DNA of 64,000 nucleotides from DAIDKA01 sp036489445 (GTDB lineage Bacteria; Pseudomonadota; Gammaproteobacteria; Steroidobacterales; Steroidobacteraceae), in NCBI GenBank assembly GCA_036489445.1, contig DASXFV010000095.1, positions 1 to 64,000 on the forward strand, written 5' to 3'. The notes beneath the pieces were generated by a model, which saw only the letters and a list, made by a program, of their open reading frames with translations, made no database searches and was not told the origin of the DNA. The position numbers were made by a program, and so were the translations under genes. Shown one piece after another: positions 26,574-34,207 of the stretch; position 1 is the stretch's first letter, and each line of letters opens with the position of its first letter.

Positions 26574-26658
26574 TGGTGCGAAAGGAGGGACTCGAACCCT
26601 CACGGGTTACCCCACTGGAACCTAAATCCAGCGCGTCTACCAGTTCCGCCACTCTCGC
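26574..26658 (-). tRNA. tRNA-Leu(TAG)
   Basis: An 85-nt class II tRNA with encoded CCA: acceptor GCGAGAG/CTTTCGC, anticodon stem-loop CTGGA-TTTAGGT-TCCAG (anticodon TAG), a long variable arm (GTGGGGTAACCCGT) and T-arm GAGGGTTCGAGTCCCTC. TATACT at 26701-26706 on the minus strand is a strong -10 for it. It marks one edge of the accessory block running to 50.5 kb. Confidence 0.97.
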
Positions 26659-26700
26659 CCCTGCCGCGCATCGCGTTGGGTTGCTCAGTCCGGGCCGCTC

Positions 26701-26706
26701 AGTATA
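26701..26706 (-). promoter_or_regulatory. -10 box upstream of tRNA-Leu
   Basis: TATACT on the minus strand, about 43 nt before the mature tRNA 5' end. The -35 region overlaps the GC-rich hairpin at 26715-26757 and is not recognisable. Confidence 0.5.
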
Positions 26707-26714
26707 GCGGAAGC

Positions 26715-26757
26715 GCGTCCGCCGACGGCGTCGGTGCGTGCGGTGGGCGGCGGACGC
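26715..26757 (-). terminator. Inverted repeat closing the nine-gene operon
   Basis: A perfect 10-bp stem, GCGTCCGCCG with CGGCGGACGC, and a 23-nt loop lie 8 bp past the alpha/beta hydrolase stop and before the tRNA-Leu promoter. There is no U-tract, so it may stabilise the mRNA end or act with Rho. Confidence 0.45.
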
Positions 26758-26764
26758 CTGGCGA

Positions 26765-27475
26765 TTATGACAGCTGGGCAAGTCCGGCCAGCAGCTGTGC
26801 CAGCTGCCGGGGCTGCGACAGGAAGGGGCAGTGGCCGCTGGCCAGTGTCAGAACCTGCTGCGCGCGTACGCCATAGACCTCGCGCTGGATGGACGGTGCC
26901 AGCGCCCGATCCTCGCTGCACACCACATACGTACTGGGATGCCGGCGCCAGGCCGGGCAGGCGGTGGACTGCCCCAGCCCCTGCCCCCACTGTGGCCGCA
27001 GGCGCGCGATGGCCCACTCCTGGGTCGCAGCCGGGCAGTCAGCGTAGAGCCGAGCGGCCGCGCGCTCGGCATCCACCTGCATGCGGCCATCGGAGAGACG
27101 GCGGATCCAATGCCCCGGCCGACGCTCCCCGGCAGCGCGCAAGGAGGCCTCCACGGACTCGCCCGCCTCCGTCAGGTAGGCGCACAGATAAACCAGGCGC
27201 CGGACATCCGCCTGCCGCGTATCGGCGGCAGACACCACCATGCCGCCATAGGAGTGCCCACACAGCACGACCGCTCCTGACACCCGGCTCAGGACCTCAC
27301 TGACAGCTGCGGCATCCTCCGCCAGTCCCGCGGGCACGGCGCTCGCGGCACTGGGCAAGGCCACGCACTGCACCGCCACGGCGTGCGCCTGCAAGTGCGC
27401 CGTCAGAACGTCCCAGCACCACGGGCCATGCCAGGCACCGTGAACCAGGATGAGGGTGGCCCGCGCGCCGGGCAT
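26765..27475 (-). CDS. Alpha/beta hydrolase (MenH/plant methylesterase-like)
   Basis: ATG 27475 (MPGARATLILVHGAWHG) starts 8 bp after the ThDP enzyme stop. The 236-residue product has the HGAWHGPWCW oxyanion region, nucleophile serine in CGHSYGGMV, an acid in VCSEDRAL and histidine in ASGHCPFLSQP, a complete triad. This pattern is typical of small esterases/C-C hydrolases resembling plant methylesterases and pyrethroid hydrolases. As the last gene of the nine-gene operon it may hydrolyse an ester or a cleaved diketone intermediate; substrate unknown. Confidence 0.82.
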   Translation of the reverse strand: MPGARATLILVHGAWHGPWCWDVLTAHLQAHAVAVQCVALPSAASAVPAGLAEDAAAVSEVLSRVSGAVVLCGHSYGGMVVSAADTRQADVRRLVYLCAYLTEAGESVEASLRAAGERRPGHWIRRLSDGRMQVDAERAAARLYADCPAATQEWAIARLRPQWGQGLGQSTACPAWRRHPSTYVVCSEDRALAPSIQREVYGVRAQQVLTLASGHCPFLSQPRQLAQLLAGLAQLS

Positions 27476-27483
27476 CCTGGTGC

Positions 27484-29124
27484 TCAGGGCGCCTGAGGTT
27501 GCAGGAAACGCCACGGATCGCTTTCCGCATCGCGCGGCACCGGCACCTCGATCAGCCAGGGTGCACCCGAGTCCAACGCGCGCGACAGCACCGATTGCAG
27601 TGCATCCGGGGAGGCGACCCGCTCGCTGCGGACACCGAAGGCGTCGGCGAGTTTCAGGAAGTCGGGATTGTGTAGATCCGCGCCCAGCACCCGGCCGCCA
27701 AAGCGTTCGCGCTGATCACGGCGCACATTACCGAAGGCATTGTTGTTGAACACCAGGGTGACCACGCCAATGCCGTACTGAACCGCCGTCGCCAGTTCCT
27801 GCACCGCGAACATGAAGCCCCCATCGCCGCAGATGGCGACCACGGGTCGATCCGGATGCGCCACCTTCACACCCAGCGCGGTGGGGAATCCGGAGCCCAG
27901 CGTCCCCTGGTAGCCCGATGAGATGAAGGTCCGGGGCCGGTACACGGGAAAGGCATACCAGGAGGTGAAGCCCATCTGCGAGATCTCATCCGTGACCATG
28001 CCCTGCTCCGGCAGCACCTCGCGAATGGCGCGCAGGTAGGCGACCTGCGGCTGGATCGATTGGATATCCGCCTCGGCGGCCGCGCGGGCGGCGCGTATCG
28101 CCTCGCGCCGGGCCCCGCGCTGTACGGGCTGCTGGCGCAGCGCGGTCAGCAGCGCGCGCGTGCCCGCGTCCGCATCGGCGATCAGGGCGATATCCGGCGG
28201 TGCGCGCCGCATCTCCGCCGGATCGATGTCCAGGCGGATGGTCTTCTGTCCCGTCGGCCGCCACGGCCAGCGCCAGCCGGGCACTTCCAGTCTGGTACCG
28301 ATGCCGATCAGCAGATCCGTCTTGGGCCACAGACGCCACGCGGCCGCAATGTTCAGCCCCAGCTCATCCGCATCACTGACCACGCCGCGTCCACTGCGAA
28401 ACCCCACCACCGGTGCGTCCAGCATCTGCGCCAGCTCGCCGATGGACTCCGCCGCGTCCTGCGCGCCACCGCCAACGAAAATCATCGGAAAACGGCTGGC
28501 CGCAATCAGGCGCGCGGCCGACTCGGCGACCTCGGTATCCGGCGGCGGCGCCAGTGGGCCGGTGTAGGGCGCCACCGGCGCGACGGCGGCGCGTTGCGTG
28601 AACACATCCCAGGGCATTTCCAGCACCGCCGGACCCGGCCGGCCCTGACGCATCTGTTTGAAGGCGGCCGCGACCAGCCCCGGCGCCAGCGCGGGATGTT
28701 CGATGCGCGCCACCGATTTGGTGAATCCCGCCACCGTGCCGAGCTGGTCGGCCATCTCGTGCAGATGCCCGCGCCCCTGATCCAGAAATGCCTTCGGCAC
28801 CTGCCCGGTGAGGCACAGCACGGGCTGATTGCACCCCCAGGCGGTGAGCAGTCCGGCACCGGCATTGAGAATGCCCGGCCCCGGCACCACCGTGCACACC
28901 CCCGGCCGGCCCGTGGAGCGGGCGTAGCCAAAGGCCATGTAGCTGCACGCTTGTTCATGACGCGCCCCGACCGTGCGCACGCCCGGCTGCGCGCCATGCA
29001 GAGCATCAAACAATCCATAGGTCTGCGCACCGGGCAGACCGAACACCGTGTCCACGCCGTGCGCGATCAACGAGTCGACCAATGCCTCACCACCCGTGCG
29101 CTGGTGGGTCAACGCCGCGGTCAT
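27484..29124 (-). CDS. Thiamine-diphosphate enzyme (acetolactate synthase/benzoylformate decarboxylase superfamily)
   Basis: ATG 29124 overlaps the MAPEG stop by ATGA. The 546-residue protein has the N-terminal PYR domain (VFGLPGAQTYGLFDAL, then catalytic glutamate in ARHEQACSYMAFGYA), a central nucleotide-fold domain and the PP domain with the ThDP motif from CGDGGFMFAVQEL to VFNNNAFGNV. Such enzymes make or break bonds next to carbonyl groups by decarboxylation, carboligation or lyase chemistry. It lacks a small-subunit partner, so it is unlikely to be the biosynthetic acetolactate synthase. In this operon it probably acts on an aldehyde or 2-oxoacid fragment. Confidence 0.85.
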   Translation of the reverse strand: MTAALTHQRTGGEALVDSLIAHGVDTVFGLPGAQTYGLFDALHGAQPGVRTVGARHEQACSYMAFGYARSTGRPGVCTVVPGPGILNAGAGLLTAWGCNQPVLCLTGQVPKAFLDQGRGHLHEMADQLGTVAGFTKSVARIEHPALAPGLVAAAFKQMRQGRPGPAVLEMPWDVFTQRAAVAPVAPYTGPLAPPPDTEVAESAARLIAASRFPMIFVGGGAQDAAESIGELAQMLDAPVVGFRSGRGVVSDADELGLNIAAAWRLWPKTDLLIGIGTRLEVPGWRWPWRPTGQKTIRLDIDPAEMRRAPPDIALIADADAGTRALLTALRQQPVQRGARREAIRAARAAAEADIQSIQPQVAYLRAIREVLPEQGMVTDEISQMGFTSWYAFPVYRPRTFISSGYQGTLGSGFPTALGVKVAHPDRPVVAICGDGGFMFAVQELATAVQYGIGVVTLVFNNNAFGNVRRDQRERFGGRVLGADLHNPDFLKLADAFGVRSERVASPDALQSVLSRALDSGAPWLIEVPVPRDAESDPWRFLQPQAP

Positions 29125-29522
29125 GCGCCAAGGATCCACAGGGCGCGCACGACGCCGAACAGCGCACCGACGAGCAGCACGGTGACCGAGGCAAAGGACA
29201 ACATGGCCCCGACTTCCCGCTTCTCCGGCGCACGAATATAACCGACCGCATACAGCGCCCGGCCCACGAGAAACACCGCGCCGATAATGGCGGCCCAGCG
29301 CGGATTCAGATACATGCCGAAAATCCACACCGCGGGGATGAAGACCACCAGCATCTCGAGCGTGTTGTAGTGGACACGAAAGGTCCGCTCAAAGACCGGA
29401 TGCCCACTGGTCGCCGGCGCCGATATCTGGTAGCGCGCGCGAGCACCCCCGACCAGAAAGCCGAACACCATGAATTCAAACAGCGCCAGCAGCACAACCA
29501 GGGCAACCCACAGCATGGACAT
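29121..29522 (-). CDS. MAPEG-family membrane protein
   Basis: The start is ATG 29522 or, with better AGGAG spacing, ATG 29516. About 131-133 residues with four hydrophobic helices (MLWVALVVLLALFEFMVFG, then MLVVFIPAVWIFGMYL, AAIIGAVFLVGRALYAVGYI and LSFASVTVLLVGALFG). The MAPEG signature RTFRVHYNTLEMLVVFIP is present, with the conserved N and E. MAPEG enzymes are membrane glutathione transferases/peroxidases; in a catabolic operon it may detoxify reactive carbonyl or peroxide products at the membrane. Confidence 0.82.
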   Translation of the reverse strand: MSMLWVALVVLLALFEFMVFGFLVGGARARYQISAPATSGHPVFERTFRVHYNTLEMLVVFIPAVWIFGMYLNPRWAAIIGAVFLVGRALYAVGYIRAPEKREVGAMLSFASVTVLLVGALFGVVRALWILGA

Positions 29523-29527
29523 CTCTC

Positions 29528-29935
29528 CTAAAACATTGAAATCGGGTTCGGCGAGTGAGTCGGCACGTCCTGGACACAATCCCAATGTTCGACAATCATG
29601 CCGTCAGCGAGACGGAAAATATCCATGACCACGAAGCCGCGGTCATCGGGGTCCTTCTTGACGTGGTAGTGAATGATCACATGATCGCCATCGACGAAGG
29701 CGCGCAGCAGCTTCTGGCTGGCCTGCGGACTGGCGGCACGCACCGTGCGCAGGAATGCCTTCAGGCTCTCGCGCCCCGGGGCTGCCATGGGACTGTGCTG
29801 GATGTAATCCGGGCCGATGTAGCGATCGACTTGGGTGGCATCCAGCGGCTGCAGCACGTCGCGGAACAAGCCCAGCACATGGTCCAGATTGCGCTGCTCG
29901 GCTTCGGTCCTGGAATCCGCGCTGATTCGGGTCAT
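29528..29935 (-). CDS. SnoaL-like/NTF2-fold protein
   Basis: The 135-residue product follows the NTF2-like plan: an N-terminal helix (NLDHVLGLFRDVL), a cone of strands with YIGPDYIQHSPMAAPG, DHVIIHYHVKKD and FRLADGMIVEHWDCVQDVP. The last motif is typical of SnoaL-type small-molecule isomerases/cyclases and SnoaL-like detoxifiers. The start ATG overlaps the NmrA-like stop by 4 bp. It is the second NTF2-fold gene of this operon and may isomerise or dehydrate an intermediate. Confidence 0.8.
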   Translation of the reverse strand: MTRISADSRTEAEQRNLDHVLGLFRDVLQPLDATQVDRYIGPDYIQHSPMAAPGRESLKAFLRTVRAASPQASQKLLRAFVDGDHVIIHYHVKKDPDDRGFVVMDIFRLADGMIVEHWDCVQDVPTHSPNPISMF

Positions 29936-30843
29936 GCCGGCAATGCGCTGCGGGTGGCCAGGTAGACGTCCCGCAGCGAGCGGGCCGGACGGCCCGTCAG
30001 CAACCTCACGTGATGGGAGGCCACGGCAAAGTAGCCCTCACGAATGCCCCGCTCGTAGGACATCATCTCCTCGCTGCCCCATGCGCCAGCCGCCTGGTGC
30101 ACCGTGCCCTCGACATGGCGACGCGGCACACCGGCCGCATCGAAGCGCGCCTGCATCGCCTCGTGCGAGACCGTGACGTACTTGATGGGCTTGCCGGTGA
30201 CCTCCGCGGCGATGCGCGCGCAGTCCCCGAAGCTCAGCAGCTCAGGTCCGGTGATCTCGTACACGGCGCCTTCATGCCCAGGGGTCGTCAACACCGCCAC
30301 AGCGCATTCCACGCAATCCTGCTTGGACACGAAGGCCATGCAGCCGTCCGCCGCACTGGAGACCCACTCCCCGCTCGCCACGGCCGGCGGTGCAATCATG
30401 GTCGTGATCACTTCGGCGTATTGGGCGTCACGCAGGAAGGTGAAAGCCAGGCCACTGCGCCGCAGCGCCTCTTCCGTGAACAGATGATCCTCGATCACGA
30501 AGGCCGGACTGCGCGGGTGAATGCCGACGCTGGAAGTGTAGATCACATGGCCTGCGCCGCTGGCGATCGCGGCACTGACCGCGGTCTTGTGCTGGCGCCT
30601 GCGCCGCTCACCCACATCCAATGTGCTGATCAGCAGCAGCTTCTGCGCCCCTGCGAAGGCCCCACGCAGCGATTCGGGCTGGTCGAAATCCCCAAAGCGC
30701 ACCTTGGCGCCGCGCGCGGCAAAATCCGCCAGCGCGTTCGGATTGCGGGTCACGAGCACCAGCTGCGAGGGCTCAATCTGGGTCAGCAGTCGCTCGGCCG
30801 CCATGCGACCGAATGCACCCGAGGCGCCCGTGATCAGGATCAT
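29932..30843 (-). CDS. NmrA-like NAD(P)-binding Rossmann protein (atypical SDR)
   Basis: ATG 30843 (MILITGASGAFGRM) overlaps the carotenoid-oxygenase stop by 4 bp. The 303-residue protein has the TGASGAFG dinucleotide loop and the pattern of NmrA/QOR2-type atypical SDRs (VRFGDFDQPESLRGAFAGAQ, YTSSVGIHPRSP, FTFLRDAQYAEV and VYEITGPELLSFGDCA). These act as quinone/aldehyde reductases or redox sensors. The role here is inferred as redox handling of an operon intermediate. Confidence 0.83.
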   Translation of the reverse strand: MILITGASGAFGRMAAERLLTQIEPSQLVLVTRNPNALADFAARGAKVRFGDFDQPESLRGAFAGAQKLLLISTLDVGERRRRQHKTAVSAAIASGAGHVIYTSSVGIHPRSPAFVIEDHLFTEEALRRSGLAFTFLRDAQYAEVITTMIAPPAVASGEWVSSAADGCMAFVSKQDCVECAVAVLTTPGHEGAVYEITGPELLSFGDCARIAAEVTGKPIKYVTVSHEAMQARFDAAGVPRRHVEGTVHQAAGAWGSEEMMSYERGIREGYFAVASHHVRLLTGRPARSLRDVYLATRSALPA

Positions 30844-32300
30844 CTGTGGACTCGCCCCGCCAGCGCCTGCGCCGAGGCCCAATTGCCATGCACGCCGGAG
30901 CGCAGCCGCATCGGGATCTTGAGGGTCGCGATGGGACCTTTGGCAATGTCCTGTGCTTCCAGCACATGCACTTCGGCCTGGTTCTCATCGTGACGGTCGA
31001 TGATGTGCATCAGGTAGCCCTCATGTCCCGCCTTGGCGGAGGGCACATGCACATGCTCCTGCATCGTGCGGTTGGGGCCCGGAAAGTAGCTGCTGATGCG
31101 CCCGGTCTTCAACTCCAGGCGCATCAGGGTGTTGAAGCCTGCGCCCACCGGACCGGAGATGATCGGCGGACCGAAACGCACGTCCACCTGTCCCAGGTAG
31201 GCGACGTTGTAGTCGACCATCATGTCCTTCTCGGCGATCCGCGGGAAATCAGCCGGCGGTCCGATCGCCGTCTCTTCCGGGGTATCCTTGTCGCTCGCCA
31301 TATCGAATGTCCAGCGCACCAGGCCGCCGCCGATCTGTTGCTGCGGAATGTGCAGGCCACCCGCCTCGCGCATGAACTCGAAAGCCGGCACATCACTGAC
31401 GCACATGTCCACATGCACCTTGTCGCCTTCGGTATGGCCGTTGATGAAGTGGAATACCGAGCAGGCACGCCCACGGAACCAGCGCATGTCGCGGGCGGTG
31501 CCCTCGCGCGGCATGATGCCGATGAAGGACTCCTTGGTGGCATCCCAGCCCCAGTGATCGCCTCCGGCCTTCATACGTTCCACGTCCGCCACAATCGGAA
31601 AGCCGGGGAACACCACGTGCTTCTTGGTGACCACGAAGTCATGCATCAGGGCGCAATAGGGGACCTTGAAGATCTCCTCCCGGATCAGTTCACCCTTGGC
31701 ATTGGTCACGAAGTACGACACTTCATTGGTCGCCAATCCCGTGGCCTCATAGCCAAAGTAGTGCATCTCCCCGGTCGCCGGATCCAGCCGTGGATGCGCC
31801 GTCACGGTCTGGCTGCGCAGCCGGCCGCCGAAGGTCCACTCCCCCACGGTCTCGAGCGTCACCGGGTCCACCTCCCAGGGGGGTGCGTCTTCCTTGAACG
31901 CCAGCAGCCGGCCGCCATGGAAAAATGGCGTGGTGTTGGCGGCACCGCGGCGCTTGCCCTTGACGCTCGGATCATCGGTGAAGGGATTGCGGTACAGGCC
32001 GAAGAGGGCGCGGCGCGCCTGGTGCTCCAGCAGCCAGCGTTCGGTGTGAATGTAGCGTTGCTTGAAATCAACGTGACCTTCGCCGTCGAAGGCGAAACTG
32101 CGCACCATGCCGTCCCCGGCCAGGAAAGTATCCCGGCCGAGCTTGGGCGGATATTGCGGGTCGGGCACGGACTGGTACCAGCAGCCGCGGATCTCCGCTG
32201 GCAGATCTCCCTCGATCACCAGGTCGTAAATATCGCACTCGATACGCGAGGGCGCGTTGTGCCCCGAGAAATCCATGCTTTGCGGGAAAGGAGCGGTCAT
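30840..32300 (-). CDS. Carotenoid/lignostilbene cleavage oxygenase (RPE65 family)
   Basis: The 486-residue protein has the family's four iron-binding histidines in context: H169 (TVTAHPRLD), H220 (ALMHDFVVT), H284 (SVFHFINGHTEG) and H470 (SGVHGNWA), on a seven-bladed propeller layout. Enzymes of this family use Fe(II) and O2 to split a C=C bond in apocarotenoids, lignostilbenes or related alkenes into two carbonyl compounds. It sits mid-operon with SDR, NTF2-like, ThDP and hydrolase genes that could process the aldehydes, which makes it the likely entry enzyme. Confidence 0.92.
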   Translation of the reverse strand: MTAPFPQSMDFSGHNAPSRIECDIYDLVIEGDLPAEIRGCWYQSVPDPQYPPKLGRDTFLAGDGMVRSFAFDGEGHVDFKQRYIHTERWLLEHQARRALFGLYRNPFTDDPSVKGKRRGAANTTPFFHGGRLLAFKEDAPPWEVDPVTLETVGEWTFGGRLRSQTVTAHPRLDPATGEMHYFGYEATGLATNEVSYFVTNAKGELIREEIFKVPYCALMHDFVVTKKHVVFPGFPIVADVERMKAGGDHWGWDATKESFIGIMPREGTARDMRWFRGRACSVFHFINGHTEGDKVHVDMCVSDVPAFEFMREAGGLHIPQQQIGGGLVRWTFDMASDKDTPEETAIGPPADFPRIAEKDMMVDYNVAYLGQVDVRFGPPIISGPVGAGFNTLMRLELKTGRISSYFPGPNRTMQEHVHVPSAKAGHEGYLMHIIDRHDENQAEVHVLEAQDIAKGPIATLKIPMRLRSGVHGNWASAQALAGRVHR

Positions 32301-32325
32301 GAGCTTACGCCTCCGGTCTGGAATA

Positions 32326-32838
32326 TCAGGTCACAACGAAATAACGGATGAAGTTGCCGTCGGTGCGGCGCTCGCCCAGGCCGATGAACACATGACGCAT
32401 CAACCAGTCGTGCTTGCCGGCGGCGACTTCAAAACTGGGCGTGGAGCGCAGATAATACTCTGACGGATCCACGGTCGGGCCACCCTTGAAGGCCATGTCC
32501 CGTAGCTTCTGCATGGTGTCGGGATGGCGCCCCCACAAGTGCCCGCGGTTGCGCATCAGAATCAGGGTGCCATCGTCCGCCTCGAGCATGTAGCGGGCAT
32601 CAAAGGACACCACATCATCCGGCCGGAACAGCGCGTAGTCACCGCCGCTGTTGGGCACGGCCTTGCCATTGAGGCGCGGGCCGCGGATTTCCCCGCTGTC
32701 CACATAGACCGCACCGCGCATGGCGCCACTGGGCATGCCCGGAATCATCTGCACGCGCGTGAAACGCAGGCGGATCTCAAAGGCAAATTCGAGCTTTGGC
32801 GCAGGCCCGGCCCCGGCGACAGTCGTCAGCTCAGCCAT
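32326..32838 (-). CDS. DUF3237-family protein
   Basis: ATG 32838 starts 2 bp after the upstream NTF2-like stop. The 170-residue protein shows the DUF3237 signature: RGAVYVDSGEIRGPRLNGK, then GGDYALFRPDDVVSFDARY, MLEADDGTLILMRNRGHLWG, and a C-terminal YYLRSTPSFEVAAGKHDWL. The family is a small beta-barrel, often beside catabolic genes for aromatic or terpenoid compounds. I know of no settled activity. Confidence 0.85.
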   Translation of the reverse strand: MAELTTVAGAGPAPKLEFAFEIRLRFTRVQMIPGMPSGAMRGAVYVDSGEIRGPRLNGKAVPNSGGDYALFRPDDVVSFDARYMLEADDGTLILMRNRGHLWGRHPDTMQKLRDMAFKGGPTVDPSEYYLRSTPSFEVAAGKHDWLMRHVFIGLGERRTDGNFIRYFVVT

Positions 32839-32840
32839 GT

Positions 32841-33356
32841 TCAAGCCCCCCGTGTCTTGCGCTGGATGACCAGCTCGGGCGGCCGCTTGCGGGCCACGCG
32901 CTCGCCCCGACCGGGGAACCGCGCCAGCACCGGCCCATCCCACAGGCGAATGATGCGCTCGCGGAACAACCACTCCCCCGCCACCTTCACGACCTGGTCC
33001 TCGTAGTAGCCGGCGAAGCGCAACGTATAGGGTGGCTCGCCACGACACTCCGTCACGAAGGCGAAGGATCGAACCTGGCAGCGCGCGGCATCGCCCGTGA
33101 CCTGAATCTGGGTCACATGGTGCTGGCGGCCCGGGAATCCGGCCGAATGGGCGTAGTGCTCGATGAGTTCGCGGATGCCGTCATGGCCCCGCCACACATC
33201 CGGATCCTCGAAGACCTCCTCGATCAGCACCGCATCCTCGGTGAAGCAGGCGACAAAGGATTCAACATCCCCCGTGTCCAGCGCCCAGCAGTATTTGGCG
33301 ATGAGATCCTGGATGTCGAGCCGGTCTTCAATACCGGGTTTGTTGAGTCGGGACAT
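32841..33356 (-). CDS. SnoaL_4/NTF2-like protein, ring-hydroxylating dioxygenase beta-subunit-like fold
   Basis: ATG 33356 (MSRLNKPGIEDRLDIQDL) has AGGAG about 7 nt upstream. The 171-residue protein has the SnoaL_4 plan: an N-terminal RLDIQDLIAKYCWALDTGD helix, VESFVACFTEDAVLIEEVF, then HHVTQIQVTGDAARCQVRSF and GYYEDQVVKVAGEWLFRERI. Such proteins include dehydratases, isomerases and dechlorinases. No partner alpha subunit is present, so it probably acts alone on an intermediate of the oxygenase pathway. Confidence 0.8.
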   Translation of the reverse strand: MSRLNKPGIEDRLDIQDLIAKYCWALDTGDVESFVACFTEDAVLIEEVFEDPDVWRGHDGIRELIEHYAHSAGFPGRQHHVTQIQVTGDAARCQVRSFAFVTECRGEPPYTLRFAGYYEDQVVKVAGEWLFRERIIRLWDGPVLARFPGRGERVARKRPPELVIQRKTRGA

Positions 33357-33372
33357 GGCGTCGCTCCTGATT

Positions 33373-34128
33373 TTAGAAACTGGCCGCGCCGCCATCGACC
33401 AGGAAATCGATGCCGGTGACAAAGGCCGAGTCGCTGCTGGCCAGAAACAGGACCGCGGCGGCCACTTCCTCGGGCGTGCCCATGCGATGCATGGGCGTGT
33501 TGCGGATCATCTGTTCGCGAATCATCGGGATGGCCTGCGGCGGCAGCCCCGCCGTGCGACCGATGATGGGCGTATCGGTAGGTCCTGGGCTCACCACGTT
33601 GACGCGAATGCCTTTACTGACCAGTTCCGCGGCGAAACAGCGGCCGAGCGCGCGCAGGCCAGCCTTGCTGGCAGCATATACCGAGCCGGTGGGGATGCCT
33701 TTGAGCGCGCCGATCGAGCCGGTCAGGACAATCGATGAACCATTGCGCAACAGCGGCAGTGCCTGCTGGACGGTGAAGAACACCCCCTTCAAATTGATGT
33801 CGTGAAGGGTGTCCCAGTCCTCCTCGGTCACCTTGTCGATGGCCTGGAACGCGCCGACACCCGCGTTCACAAACAGCACATCAATGTGGCCGAGATCCGC
33901 ACCGATCTGCGCGAACAGCGCCCTGATCTGGGCGATATCTGCAATGTCCGAACGGATGGCAACGGCGCCATGTCCGATGCTCTGCGCGGCGCTTTGCAGC
34001 GTCTGGGGCGCGCGACCGGTGATGACCACCCGTGCGCCTTCCTGCGCGAAGGCCCGCGCGGCGCTCAGCCCGATGCCACTGTTGCCACCAATGACGAGCA
34101 CGTGCTTGCCGCTGAAACGCTCACTCAC
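33373..34128 (-). CDS. Short-chain dehydrogenase/reductase
   Basis: The 251-residue classical SDR has the cofactor loop GGNSGIGLSAA, NAGVGAF, catalytic serine in VLTGSIGALKG and the YAASKAGL Tyr/Lys pair, with PGPTDTP after it. It would oxidise or reduce a hydroxyl/keto group using NAD(P). It is the first gene of the nine-gene operon; a candidate promoter lies 30-60 bp upstream. Substrate unknown. Confidence 0.9.
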   Translation of the reverse strand: MSERFSGKHVLVIGGNSGIGLSAARAFAQEGARVVITGRAPQTLQSAAQSIGHGAVAIRSDIADIAQIRALFAQIGADLGHIDVLFVNAGVGAFQAIDKVTEEDWDTLHDINLKGVFFTVQQALPLLRNGSSIVLTGSIGALKGIPTGSVYAASKAGLRALGRCFAAELVSKGIRVNVVSPGPTDTPIIGRTAGLPPQAIPMIREQMIRNTPMHRMGTPEEVAAAVLFLASSDSAFVTGIDFLVDGGAASF

Positions 34129-34158
34129 TCAGGTCTTCCCCTCATCACACGGACCGGC

Positions 34159-34188
34159 AGTATGAGCAATCCCCGCCAGGTCTTGCAA
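34159..34188 (-). promoter_or_regulatory. Candidate promoter of the SDR-to-hydrolase operon
   Basis: Minus strand: TTGCAA (34183-34188), an 18-bp spacer and CATACT (34159-34164), each 4/6 to the sigma70 consensus, 31 bp before the SDR ATG. It is the only sensible start for the operon, since gaps further down are 25 bp or less. No regulator gene or clear operator palindrome was seen beside it. Confidence 0.4.
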
Positions 34189-34207
34189 CGCGGGTCCATG
34201 CCGATTA

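Noticed and set aside
29125..29328. Longer start for the ThDP enzyme
   Set aside because: It would overlap most of the MAPEG gene's 3' half; the ATGA junction at 29121-29124 gives a normal N-terminus.
32839..33048. Longer start for the DUF3237 gene
   Set aside because: The extension is antisense-like in composition and runs over the preceding NTF2-like gene; ATG 32838 begins where family similarity begins.
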